A stretch of 64,000 nucleotides of DNA. Origin: Notospermus geniculatus (Eukaryota; Nemertea; Pilidiophora; Heteronemertea; Lineidae). Of this stretch, positions 24,200 to 35,783 are shown piece after piece (the stretch's first letter is position 1; each line of letters opens with the position of its first letter). The stretch spans positions 235,341 to 299,340 of the forward strand of contig NMRB01000587.1 of NCBI GenBank assembly GCA_002633025.1, read 5' to 3'. The notes under the pieces were generated by a model that had not been told where the DNA came from, ran no database searches, and was given only the letters and a program-made list of their open reading frames with translations. A program made the translations under genes and the position numbers.

Positions 24200-25110
24200 T
24201 GCATGACCAGAACTGAGTCGAACCAATCTCATCGTGGGAAACAGGGTGACGCCATTTTGAAACGAATGGACTCGGTAAATTCCGGAAAACGTGAAAATGG
24301 GAACATTCTGGACTCTGACACACCATGGAGGCTTATACCTCCATGGACACACAGGGCTACCGCCAATAATGTGGGAGAGAGAGCCATTGATGAATATTCA
24401 CGGAAACAGTCGAATATAACTAGATGATCCTCGGAAACAAAGACTTTTGAAATTAGCCAATCAGAATGGATTGTATTTGAATCAAAAAAGTTCGCTTGTT
24501 ACAGAGTCGTGAAAATGACTAGAAACATTTCTCTTCGTCACGAATTACGGTGACCCACGGAATGCTGGGACATTGGTGACCTCACCCAATGGATAAACTG
24601 TCCTATGTGGGAGCGCACTGCGGCATATTACGTCTGGTATTTATGACCTTTTACTCTTGATGCCCCAACCTGGGCCACGTCCAAGACGAGGGCCTCAAGG
24701 ATTTCATTTTCAGCCCGATTTGAGATCTATTCCGACGAAGGCGATCTACTGTGTCGCCCATCCATCGAGAATTCAAAATCTAAAACGCTGCTGACGTAGG
24801 CCTTGAAATGGCCTTGATACATTGACCTTGACTTTTGAATCACGACCTTGACCTCAAATCTCGAAACGGGCGGAATTCAATGTGTAGGCCTACTCTGTTC
24901 CGAATGCACGTGAGCAAGGAGAGCAGACGATCCCAGTTTCTCTAAAATTAAAATAGACAACATGCTGGTTGTTCTTTATGTAAATTTTTGCTCGTATCTT
25001 GTAATACTTATTATCATAATTCTATTCTTTATTAAAGTAAATGTGTGTATACTGCCATGATTGACGCCTGTCAATCAAACACAATAAAGTAATTATTGAG
25101 GAGGTTTGTG
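24200..25110 (+). other. Probable irx 3' UTR, AATAAA at 25,083-25,088
   Basis: No conserved coding. A canonical AATAAA at 25,083-25,088 followed by GT/T-rich DNA (TTGTGTTGTGTTTTGTTTC) is a good cleavage context. Confidence 0.55.
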
Positions 25111-28100
25111 TTGTGTTTTGTTTCTTCGAGACTGGTTTGGACATTTCGCTTCGAAAACCCCCCGCAATGACATGCAACTTCTAAGAGTTTGTCCATAAGC
25201 CTTTAAATGCCAAACGAGCTCATAAGACACATGCCGATTTTCCGCCGGTTTTCGTCAGTCGCCACCAGGGTGTGCCCTTGATAATAAGAGAGATCTTACC
25301 CATTTGTGTATATGTAACTTGGTTATCAGAGTTTCGTCAACGTCCATCGTCTGAAAGGAGTAGTAAAGCTACAGGTGGGCCATTTTGTGGCCTAAATGGC
25401 TATCCCCCTCCCACAAAACCACTTTAAAAAAACCTGAATTGATAACGTCCGAGTCGGAGAGACACGATCTGACATTTGAGAAATGACCAGATTTTTTCTT
25501 TACAAAACTTAAAAGGTTAAGTGCAGCTTCTTCTGCTTACATATTCATCGTACGAGAGGACATCGTGACAAACTTGATTATTCACCCGGTGGGGCCACTT
25601 GAATGAAATGTTAAAAGTTATTTTAGCTTATCTGACCAAACTCACCGATTGATGAGCTTTGACAGGTAACCATTCAAACACGTCTGAACCAAAAACCTGT
25701 TCCTTGCCTTATCTTGACGTTTTCGGGTCCAATTCTGTCAAAATTAGGCGGAAACCGGTCTCAATCGAACACCTGCCGAATGTTCAGACAGTCAACAATC
25801 TACAGAACGTTCAACATGACTCGATGTTTGGCGAAAGGTTATTTTGGCCACTTCGTCGGGTGGAAAAAGTAACGCATTCTCAATGTAAATCTTCGCGCCA
25901 GTTTCCCATCAGACTGACTGAGCATGCGCGAACTCCTTGGATTTCAATGTCAACGACCCAAGATGGCTGCCAGCGAACTAAACTTCTGAAGCGAGAACCG
26001 TGCATGGATCAACTGTCCAGGAAACGGTTCCTGTGAACGAAGATACATGTAGGCCTACATGTCTTACCACGCAGTTAAAATATCGAATGTTCTTCCAAGA
26101 ACACAATCTTATCTTTGTAATTTGGAAGAACTTGGCAGGGGAAATTCACGTTTCCAAACTTCAGCCACTTGCAAAGCGAAACTACCTGCTCAACTCAGCG
26201 TGCTTTCGGAGAATCCTATCTTATCTCTGCTTTATCGTTTTATTTCGTGGGCTAAAGGATGGGGTGACAAACAAACAAAGACAAACAAATAAAAAGAAAA
26301 GGAAAGAAGAATATGCAAAATGAATCATAGAGGGATCGCCCCTTGAACGACTTTCGTGGGAAAGATGGCCGATTTAGTGACTTCTCAGAAGATGAATTCG
26401 CAGGTTCGTGCTGGTTGTCATCCATAATTAGTGGTGACGTCAGTCATACAATAGATCTAGAATTCCTAAATGGTTGTTGAGTAACAGATGTGGAGTTGGA
26501 GACACAGACTTCATGGCCTCTAAATTGGCGTTCGTACGTGATATTCCACTGAGGGCTGATAGAGTCAGAGTGGAGAGGTCGAAACATCTACACTATCTCC
26601 TCGAAGACGTGCGTGGGTTCGATTCCCAGTCAGAGGAACTCCCGAGGTGTCGGAATGGATCACCTAACTGGAGAACTCAGATTTCCACCTATATGGCATA
26701 AAACCCGCCCAATCACCTCACAAAATCTACCTTAGTTCTCAGTGTGATAAAAAAACACTTTCACTGAAAAAATGTCATGTAGATGAAATTTCACAAGGCT
26801 ACGTTGATCAATAAAGTCTGTTTATTGAACATTTCGGTCAAACAGCGAAGATCTGACAAAGACAGAATGCTTGTTTACGTCGGTCATCATCCGTAGATCA
26901 AAGAACATACCGCAAAATGGTGAGGGTAAGAACAAAGTGTGATCCTCTAGAAATCATCAATCACCGAAAAACACAAACACTTCATCTCCTGGACGTCTTC
27001 CAACTAAGCCTATAAGGTCAGTTACCGGTATTTGGAACAGACATCCTTCAGAATATTTCACTTCATGAAATGATAAGGCATGGGTGTATGATTATTTCTA
27101 ACAAAAATGTGTCATTTGAATGCAATATGGCCGAACTGAACTCTATATTATTTATAATGGAGAATAGCCAAACTTCTGGTTTTGCAGTCTTAATGCGTGT
27201 TCATCCCAACGTCATCGAAATTTACGAATTACACCGGTTTCACTGCCCGAAGTAAACTTGCAGCTATATGGCCGCCATGGCAGCCATATTTGACGACGTT
27301 GCAAATATGGCGCTCATATTCAACGCACGGAGTTCCTGATAGGAATCACTCGCGTTATCCTAAAATAGTAGAAAACTGAATAAATTTCGAGCAAGTCGAC
27401 ATGAAATTTTGAAGTTCATAGTAGCTGAAATAAAAAGATGATCTCAGACACTACAAAAGCAATCGAGGCCACCTGCAGTGACAGCCGTCATTGTGTGAGT
27501 GATCAACTATGTTTGGTGGTAGGCTCAGCAAATCTTCGGTTCACTTCGAACACAATCTTGACTTTCTCGTCAACGAGACGTGTTTTTAGTTTAAATTAAA
27601 CAGTAAAACAAATATTCTGTCAGAGATAAATTATCAAAAACATGCGTTTTGAGACTGTCTAGTCGTAAATTTCCAGACGTCCTAGTTAGATCATTTTGAA
27701 GTGCTATTTCCCGCAATGTCTTTGAAGTTTAGTGTAATGAAATTTGTCCACCCTCAAAATGACATGACGATATGACACCAGCTTCAAGGAGTTGATCTAT
27801 CATATTTACTTATCATCAGCGACCCATTGATCCGGGTCGCTTGTGACATGAACAATGAGAACACGAGCAGACGTGATAGGAATCAAAGAACCAGAAATCA
27901 CTCCACATGATGTGTGGGAACGCTCGTCCTCAAAGAAAAGATCTCTGAAACAACATCGAATTCACGGAAAACNAAAGCAATTGTTCCGGTGGCGAACAAT
28001 GGTCTGGCGGACTGCGAACAACTGACTTCATCTGGGTGCGTACACTTACGATGCTTTCTGAATGAGATAAAGAGAAATCACCATTGCCCGAGACCTAATC

Positions 28101-29644
28101 CAAGTAAAGCTTCAATCGACACGATTCATACTGTCGTGCGAGTTTGGACCACACTCCAGCGCACACAGGCTCCTATAAATTATTTCGATAGGCAATCTTC
28201 ACGCGCTGGCGAGCTTGTAGTCGATCGCCTCTCGCCTTGTTTGACAAGTTTTCGTTAGCATTCAAATGTGACTTTTAACGCCAGTGCGCATGTAAAACGC
28301 TTGTTCTGCGCGGAATTACAAGTGTTTGTCTTGTACGAGCAATTTTGTCGCCAAAATTCACTTCTGGATCATTGGATAACTGAGTGGTTGCTTTCGCGGC
28401 TGGAGGCAATCACCTTGAGTGGGGACCGTCTCAGTAGCGTAGGGAGACAAACTACATTCAAGACCCGTCTCGGGGGTTTCCCGCGATTCTCCCAACCGGT
28501 TTCAACACACCTTGGCCACGGTAGCCATGTGAGCGCTTGGTCTCATGCACTTGACGTTCATCATGGATGACAACGGGAAACCGGAGATTCTGAAACGGGC
28601 CCAACATGGCGGTTTTTCTTACCGTCTGTCCTGTCGTCCCAACTGATGAACTGTTCGTCCACGTGTCCTCTGCTTTCTGACCTTTCACATTTCTCTGCCC
28701 GCGTAGTTTTCGTCAACAGATGAAAATTGGTCCTTGCCCGGGCCTACTCAAAGCCGTACAGTGTGGACAACTTAGGGCCAAATTGCCACAATGTACGCAC
28801 GAGCCCAAACTGGACATGCTGGAGTGGAGAGGCCTTTTAGATTACATAACACGACACTCTGTCCAGTTGAGTACATGAACACATTCCTTGCCTACCGTGA
28901 GTGCCTTCCTAGGCTTGTTCGAGGACACGGGTCAGTCCTGATTCTATAGGGGAGGATGAAACGTTCTTTGGCGACTGAGCTTGGGTGGGGGTGGGGGAGG
29001 GCACTGGCTAACCCTCACTAGCTGTGATGGATATGAGACACGGTCTGCCTGCGGCCCTGTAGGCCTACTTGCTTCTTGAAGTCCTTCCTACTCAACCGAT
29101 GACCCACTGCGTGCAAGGCAAGGGCGTCAACTGCGTTGGGCGTCAACTACGTGGACATAGACAGATGCGGACGAAACTGCGTTGCACTCATGTGACATGT
29201 CATGGCCCCGGGTCTCCCCTGGTAGACATGTTCCCAGCCCATCTCGAGTCACACCAGAGAGGACATGTCTTGTTATTTTAAGAGATCTGTGCGCTAAATC
29301 GAGCAGAAACAAGCGGAAATGGAAACGTTGCAATCACCAGTGTATCGGGAGATGGGATCAGTGTTCGCGGGACTGGCAAAATCACGAGTCGTTCAGTATT
29401 TGTTCATCGTCAGTTCTTATCGCCGTCAGCGAAGATGACGGCAGAGGTTCAGTTACTTTATGGAGTCATCACCACGGTGTAAAGTTAGGACGGTAAAATA
29501 GGGAGGTTTAGAGAGGGTCCGTCAAAGAAAAGCATCGCATCGGGAAAGCGTTCAACCAATCAGGGAGGAGGCGGTAACACGGAACGACACCTACCGAAGA
29601 ATCTGATTGGTGGAACGCCTGCACGACGCGCCAGTCTGTCGGCG
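25111..29644. other. Region between the irx 3' end and the - strand exons, no gene recognised
   Basis: Contains a tRNA-like SINE piece at 26,560-26,690 and otherwise unremarkable DNA. Short ORFs are without family resemblance. It includes the possible Sowah 3' UTR if the distal exons are real. Confidence 0.5.
26560..26690 (+). mobile_element. tRNA-derived SINE-like piece
   Basis: B-box sequence GGGTTCGATTCCCAGTC, preceded by a GAGTGGAGAGG A-box-like word. No tRNA cloverleaf. Confidence 0.4.
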
Positions 29645-29744
29645 TTAAGGCGGTCCTCCACGTGATTTTTCTGCCCCCAATGGGCAATTCGGCATTGTTG
29701 GCTTCCTCACGATGGTACCCATCATGAAGCAGGGCTTTTGGCTG
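29645..29744 (-). CDS. Possible terminal exon of the distal Sowah isoform
   Basis: On the - strand, CACCTTTTTTAG precedes the exon. Taking the phase required by 30,486-30,547, it reads SQKPCFMMGTIVRKPTMPNC and PLGAEKSRGGPP, then TAA. Another frame is longer but does not fit the phase. Part of the sequence (CAATGGGCAATTC) recurs near 11,015, so it could be repeat. Weak call. Confidence 0.25.
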
Positions 29745-30485
29745 CTAAAAAAGGTGACAACATTTTACAGTTGTTGATCCTTTTATTGTATGTTCAATGT
29801 TATAATACAAATATACATGTATCACATCAATACTACAGAAGTACAAGGCTAACACGTTACGGTAAGGAAGAGCAATTCTGGCACAAATAAAGGTATCCAT
29901 GTTACAAACGCAGTTATTTCTCATTTTTCTATCCCGCCACATCAATTCTATTTCATGCTACAAATCTAGGGATAAGACACTATCTATTGACTGAAGGTGG
30001 TAATCCGAGATGAACCAAACGTTCCGATTGGTCAGTACGAAAACATAGTGCATTGAACAGCCAATGAATGTCACTGAAACATTCCATATCAACATGGAGG
30101 TCTCTTACAGGCAATTTCATTGGTCAAAATGTTATTTACCGTTTATCTCAAAACAGCGTAATAAGATTACAAGAAGTTCATCAAGCATAGAGACTATAAA
30201 CTGTCAAATATTTAGGATTAATGACATAGTTATCAATAAATGCAGAGGTAATTTTGATTACATGATGATAATTATGGAATACGTAGTTTGTCACATTCCA
30301 TCAAATTATTCAAGATATGATCTTTCAAATAAAGAAGCTTTTCTTGACCATCTCAGGATCGACTTGGACGCCAGACATGTCCGATTGTTCACTGAAGAAG
30401 AGAAGAAAAATAATCAAAACATGTTTATCACTGATCAGGAATGGTCCGATAATGCCATTTGGAACAGTTCAGTTCCACAACCTAC

Positions 30486-30547
30486 CTGACGGGTCTTTGC
30501 TTTTCCAGCTTCTTTTTCGATGACTTGTTGGAACTTGCTGTTTTCTC
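30486..30547 (-). CDS. Candidate 62-bp - strand exon, Lys/Ser-rich
   Basis: On the - strand it lies between TGTATCTTTAG and GTAGGT. All three frames are open. In the phase following exon 34,218-34,393 it reads EKTASSNKSSKKKLEKQRPV, similar in composition to that exon. No family is recognised. Confidence 0.4.
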
Positions 30548-31634
30548 CTAAAGATACATGAGAATCACAAAAACCAAGTAAATTATTGTAATTAACACGC
30601 AAAACTATTGTCACTTTTCAGATTCTTTCTTCATCTTGACGTACGTAAGTTAGGAACTGTGCATTCGCGTTTTTTGAGCAACACAAAGCAGGAAAATGAA
30701 TTCAGAATATAAACTGGAAAAGTTGGAACTCTAAGAAACAACCTTCACCATTTGAATGAAAATGAAAGAAATTTTGGACTCTAACCCTAAATGAACAAAA
30801 ATGCTCGAAAAAACCATCACCATTTTTTTGAAACGAGCTGATCTAAGTAATCTAAGATTCATGGGAGAGTGGAAGATGGGCTGGTGTGGGGGACAACGCC
30901 CATGGTGTTGTGGGGGGGGGGGGATCACAGGGACATGCCAAAACGAATGGTGTTCGAAGGATGTTGACAAAACTGGAATTGTCATTCGTTGCTGGCAATA
31001 TCTTGGCACGTGACTTGCCTACAGAGAATAAAAGAAAGGAATGGGCCAGAATCACCCGCCAGCGTTGATTCTTGGAGAAGAAAAACTTGTTGGAATAAGA
31101 ATAAAGAAGAGAGAGAGTGGTGGGGAACGAACCTGTCTGAATGATGGAAGTCGCATACTGTTCACTCTCTTCTAGATACGAGGTGGTAAAGAAGATTCAA
31201 ATACCGGTAGGTAAACTTGGTGTTAGATTCGTAGTCAAAATAAGAACAAACGTCATGAAAACCTTTTCTTTTTAATCAACCAGTTATGATCCACCAATTT
31301 GAGAATGAATTTCATTTTTCATTCAATTACAGCATAATCTTTGCACCTTTGTCCTGTTTTCAAAGATGAATCGCTCCTTAATTCAGACGGTAATATCGGT
31401 CCACTTGACTGGTCTCTAAACCATCCTGGCAGAAAATAGGCATTAAATCCTTGAGTTTTGATCTAATTATTTGTTCAATGACACAAACTGGGCGATGATT
31501 AAAAAGTCACATGACCATCGGGGTGTGATCATGAAATAAGCGATGTAAGTAATCTCATCTGATGTTTAATTTGAGAAGGGTTCACGTTAAAGGAAAACGT
31601 TTTGCATCCTTTAGCATAAGATTTACGGATCTGC

Positions 31635-32275
31635 ACGTTGACTGGTTCCCTATCCTTTCACCTACTGTGCTTTTAGCCCCAGTCACATATCCACTCCGCG
31701 ACCCGTACGGCGAGTAAAAACAGACATTTTGGCCAATTTCTAAGGTGCCCAGTTTGATCCAGACTAATGTCCGCTTAACTATTGAGGCAATATTTGGCAT
31801 AATTCATCTTAGATCCGTGTTTCAGTCTCTAAAATCCACGGCAAGCCACTGGGTGGGGAAAATCGTACGGGGCCCGGTGGATTTGTGTCCGAGGCTTTGC
31901 CCATAGGAATGGGAGATGAAACCAGTTTACGTGCAGGACTTGTGGATCGGCAGGTTGACTGGTTCTCTATTCTTTCACTGCTTTAGCCATAGGGATGGGG
32001 GATGAAACCAGTTTACGTGCAGGACTTGTGGATCGGCAGGTTGACTGGTTCTCTATTCTTTCACTGCTTTAGCCACAGGAATGGGAGATGAAACCAGTCA
32101 ACTTGAGGACTTGCGGATCGTTAGGTTGACTGGTTCTCTATCCTTTCACAATTCTTTAGTTATAGGAATGGGAGATAAAACCAGTCAACTTGTAGGACTT
32201 GTGGATCCTTAAGTTGACTGGTTGCCTACCCTCTCAGGGTGCTTAACCATAGGGATGGAGAGGAAACCAGTGAAC
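31635..32275. repeat. 86-bp tandem array whose unit is a hairpin (GTTGACTGGTT...AACCAGTCAAC)
   Basis: At least four ordered units (starts near 31,951, 32,037, 32,122, 32,212) plus a diverged one near 31,637. Each unit holds GGTTGACTGGTTCTCTAT, then CTTTCACTGCTTTAGCCATA, then GGGAGATGAAACCAGT, so the unit ends are inverted. Confidence 0.85.
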
Positions 32276-32604
32276 TCATGCCCTACAGGAACTTAGTGAA
32301 TACGTTCCGTGACCATCAGCGTAATATAAGATTAATCATTTATTTCGTTAAGCATTTTCCAGATTATTTATTCCACTAAGTGATCGTTAATTAAGAGAAA
32401 GTTATCTCGGCTGTCACGTGTTTCATTTCATTTCTTGTCTGATTTTGAGATAATAACAAAATGGAGAGATTTCCGGTTCGTTTCCGATCAGAGATGGATG
32501 GTAATATGGAATGTTTTGACAAGGACAATCACAATAGGATACTGATCAGACAGGACAATGACTAGAAGGCAAAGAAGGGACAAACATGATGATAATTAGA
32601 CACG

Positions 32605-32780
32605 AGGTCATGGTGGCGTAGTGCCTGGCATGTGGAACTCGTAGTCAAGAAGTCATAGGTGCAAGACCCATCGTCACGCCAGCGATTTTGTTCACATCAT
32701 TTCACGTCACGCTGTCACCGAAAACTAGTGCTTAGATCACAGTCAGGAGGTCGTGGGTGCGATTTCCAGTGTTTCAGAAT
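32605..32780 (+). mobile_element. Possible tRNA-like SINE pieces
   Basis: GGTGGCGTAGTGCC resembles an A box. GGTGCAAGACCC and later GGTGCGATTTCC are degenerate B boxes. Confidence 0.3.
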
Positions 32781-33099
32781 AGAAATCATGCTGGAGTTCT
32801 TCACGGAATCAGCAGGACGGTGGGGGGATTATATTGTATATCGTATATGGTATCAGATTTTTTTCGTCAGGGCCGAAGCCATAGATTTAATTGGCCCTGG
32901 TAAGTACGGAGGAGGCCATCTCAAGCTACTCATGTTCCCCACTTGGATGGGGTCTTTTACTTGCCCTTGCAAAAGGCACAAGGTACAAGGCACCACGGCT
33001 TACTGTCCCATTCGACTTATCACAGGATTGAGCTCATCAACATGATAATGGCATAGTTCCTTGAGTCCTAGACCGAGGATGTTGGAAAGTTGACGACGT

Positions 33100-33420
33100 C
33101 TTCCTCGTTCAAACAGACCTCGCATCATCTTGTCAATTAAATAGCTCATCCTCCGCCATGATCAATCTTATATCACATTAACTTCCTAATATACTTCAAC
33201 TCCGTTCACCCAAACATATCATTTCATATCATAAGATTAACTTTCACATCTAAATCAACAGAATCAGACAAACTCGGCCTTTAAACAACATCATTTTCTC
33301 CGTTCGTTCTGCCAATTATGAGGAGCGTCAGATCAATTACTGTCAGTGACCAGTCAACGATGTTTTGATAAATCTTAATTAACAGAACTAATTAGATCTT
33401 AGATTCCTATCAATCATAAT
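33100..33420. promoter_or_regulatory. Candidate conserved non-coding element
   Basis: Repeat-poor, AT-rich DNA with many homeodomain cores (GTCAATTAAATAG, GCCAATTATGAGG, TCAATTACTGTCAG, TCTTAATTAACAGAACTAAT). Function is inferred only. Confidence 0.25.
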
Positions 33421-33679
33421 GTCGATCAAGAAACCGTTTAATCAAACGGTGATCATTTTTGAAATGAAGTTTGTTCAACATGCTGTAAACACGAGGCTGA
33501 CACTGACGCCAGCCACCATTTTTAAGACGTGGTCTGGGGTCACAAAGGATTGTCAACAGAAGATTTTTTTAGTATTTTTTTGTGATGACAAATCACTTCC
33601 TTTATCCATCCAACATTCGATATCAGTTGGCATTCACTGAGATGTTACGTCCAGTCGCCATCAGAAGTACAGTAGCTCT

Positions 33680-34135
33680 AGTCCAACGACAAAGGGGTTT
33701 CTCCAGAGCTCTTGTCCAACCACAAAGGAGGTTCTCCAGAGCTCTTGTCTGACCACAAAGGAGGTTCTCCAGAGATCTTGTCTGACCACAAAGGGGGTTC
33801 TCTAGCTCTTTTGTCTACCCACGAAGTGGGTTCAATCTCTGGCTCTTGACCAAACCCATAATAGCAGTTCTCTGGCTCTTGTCTGACCATGAAGGGGTTT
33901 TCTAGGCCTAGCTCTTTTCTGGCCACTACGAAGGGGTTTTAGGCACATGTCCAACCACATAGGGGTTCACCAGCTCTTGTTTGCCCATGTAGTGGGTTAC
34001 CTGGCTCTTGACCAAACACATAGGGGTTCTCTGGCTCTTGACCAAACACATAGGGGTTCTCTGGCTCTTGACCAAACACATAGGGGTTCTCTGGCTCTTG
34101 TCCGACCACAAAGGGGTTCCTCTAACTCTTGTCTT
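33680..34135. repeat. 31-39-bp minisatellite (GGGGTTCTCTGGCTCTTG type)
   Basis: About thirteen units. The tandem middle units (34,020-34,110) are identical over 31 bp. Open frames across it are artefacts of the period. Confidence 0.85.
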
Positions 34136-34217
34136 TACCCTAAGTCGAGTTCCACAGGAAGAGATAGATTCAGAAGCCTTACCAAGTGAAATAGTTGGAA
34201 GGGTAAGCTATACTTAC

Positions 34218-34393
34218 AGAAGCTCGTCTGAAGAGATTAGGAGATCTCGGAGGACTCTTACTGCGGGTGCTACTAGTGGTCTTGGATTTTCTGAAGCTTG
34301 CACGGATATTGTTGTTAAGGGGAATGAGGAGGGAACTGATGCCTTGGGATTTGCCAGAACTGCTCTTCACGTTACCGTTCGCATCACTATCGT
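34218..34393 (-). CDS. - strand exon, Ser/Arg-rich, probable distal Sowah C-terminal exon
   Basis: On the - strand it follows CTTGATATTTCAG and precedes GTAAGTATAG. 176 bp: two bases of a split codon then 58 codons. It reads DSDANGNVKSSSGKSQGISS, LLIPLNNNIRASFRKSKTTS and STRSKSPPRSPNLFRRAS. The Ser-Pro and RRAS sites look like kinase targets in a disordered tail. Its split codon (G+AC, Asp) is completed by exon 35,748-35,783. No family recognised; linkage to Sowah rests on strand, position and phase. Confidence 0.65.
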
Positions 34394-35130
34394 CTGAAAT
34401 ATCAAGTTGGTGACGGTCTATGCAGATATGGGTTTACACTTTCCCTGGATGAAGGGGACCAAGATGTCCATGGCAAGAAAAAGGTGCAGGAGTTGATCCA
34501 GTTTTCAAATCAGATCTCAGATTTTAAGGTGTGTCATCACTCTCCAACAGCACCCTCGCTCAAAGAGAACGTTCGGTGGGTTGAGAGTCCCAAACTTCAC
34601 TTCTGGAGAGTGCTTCACTTTCAGGGCACCATACCCACAAAATGAGTTTTGAATCGACAGCAGCATAAACAAACCGAGAAAGTGATGTCGGGACACCTTT
34701 TTGCTGCCATGACACCCAAGGGCCTATACACAGGAAATGACCAATCAGAGCCATTATTACACAGCATGGGTAGGAAATCTTGGTGGTGATTGGCAGATAT
34801 ATACCCAATGAAGTCCCTGTGAAGGACAAGTTGAGCCAGACTACTCCAAAATACTGTATATATGAAAATTTGACCCAATCTGCGAATACCCCAACAATCA
34901 GCAAATGATCCCATCTCTCAAACCCCTGAAGATATTATTCTCACAGATGATCAATTTGGGGATACGTCCGCCACCCATGGGATGAGGTTCTTTTGAAATA
35001 CTCATTTAGAACTCGAAGAGTCAAAATAGACAAGCTGGCACCAAATACCATGACGAGGTCCACAAGGTGGTCCCACAGGAACCAAATTATTCACTCATTC
35101 ACTAAGCTTGTGCGAGACTTGCAGATCCAA

Positions 35131-35200
35131 AGACTGGTTCCATATTCTTTGAGTGTGCTTCTGGCATAGGGACGGAGGATGGAACCAGTCAAATCACAAA
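35131..35200. mobile_element. Single copy of the hairpin element seen in the 86-bp array
   Basis: AAAGACTGGTTCCATATTCT at left and GATGGAACCAGTCAAATC at right are inverted, with the same GTGTGCTT...GCATAGGGA interior as the array. Confidence 0.65.
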
Positions 35201-35747
35201 TCTAAAATCCTGCAGAGGCGTTGTCACTGAACTTGTACCAATGCTACCACAACGCCAGAGAGTGAGTTCTTAATGAGTATTCGTGATAGATATTGTGTAA
35301 GCATGGACCAAGAAGAGCTCCTTGACTTACAGCACTCTTACGCCTATATCGCCCTTTCTGCCGAAACAGAGCTGATGGACTTTTTTGTCCATTTACTGGA
35401 GACGTAGGCGTCTTCGCTTTTGGAATTGCTAACTTTGGAGCAAATATCTCGGATAGTATGTCTAGAAATAAAGTTGGTTTGATTCCACTTATGCCTTGTC
35501 TGGTTAGAAGATATGTCCGGACATTATGAGAAATTCTTCTACAACCTCAGCAATCCACATTTGGGGCCTACTACCGATCGAGATAGCTTCGCAAGGCAAT
35601 TGTTAAGTTGGCTGAGCCTGCAGTTTTTGAGACAAAACAGACCTGGCCAGGGAGCCCTGGCATGATGCCCATGGCAAGAATTACCCGAACCTTGAATTCG
35701 GGCTATAAACCTCCAAGAGTAGGCCCTACCCTCGCTGACCGACTTAC

Positions 35748-35783
35748 CTGATGCGTCAGGTTTCCTTGCAGGTTGAAGAAGAT
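35748..35783 (-). CDS. 36-bp micro-exon, - strand, probable distal Sowah exon
   Basis: On the - strand a long pyrimidine tract (AATCTCTTCTCCTTTTCAG) precedes it and GTAAGTCGG follows. In the phase shared with exon 34,218-34,393 it reads LLQPARKPDAS plus one base; the joint reads PDAS-D-DSDANG. Splice signals are the strongest of this group. Confidence 0.65.

Larger units (their letters stand above)
30548..34217 (-). other. Intron or intergenic DNA with repeat arrays
   Basis: Holds the 86-bp hairpin array (31,900-32,275), part of the minisatellite at 33,680-34,135 and a repeat-poor AT-rich stretch at 33,100-33,420. No convincing exon. Confidence 0.5.

Noticed and set aside
28600-28690. Possible - strand exon with a GTAAGA donor
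   Set aside because: The only AG upstream lacks a pyrimidine tract.
30064-30489. 141-codon + strand ORF
   Set aside because: Asn/Ile-rich as expected of AT-rich DNA, no family resemblance and no linked exons; it runs up to the candidate - strand exon at 30,486.
33678-34397. ORFs on both strands across the GGGGTTCTCTGG array
   Set aside because: Minisatellite artefact; the + strand ORF reaching 34,397 is a shadow of the real - strand exon.
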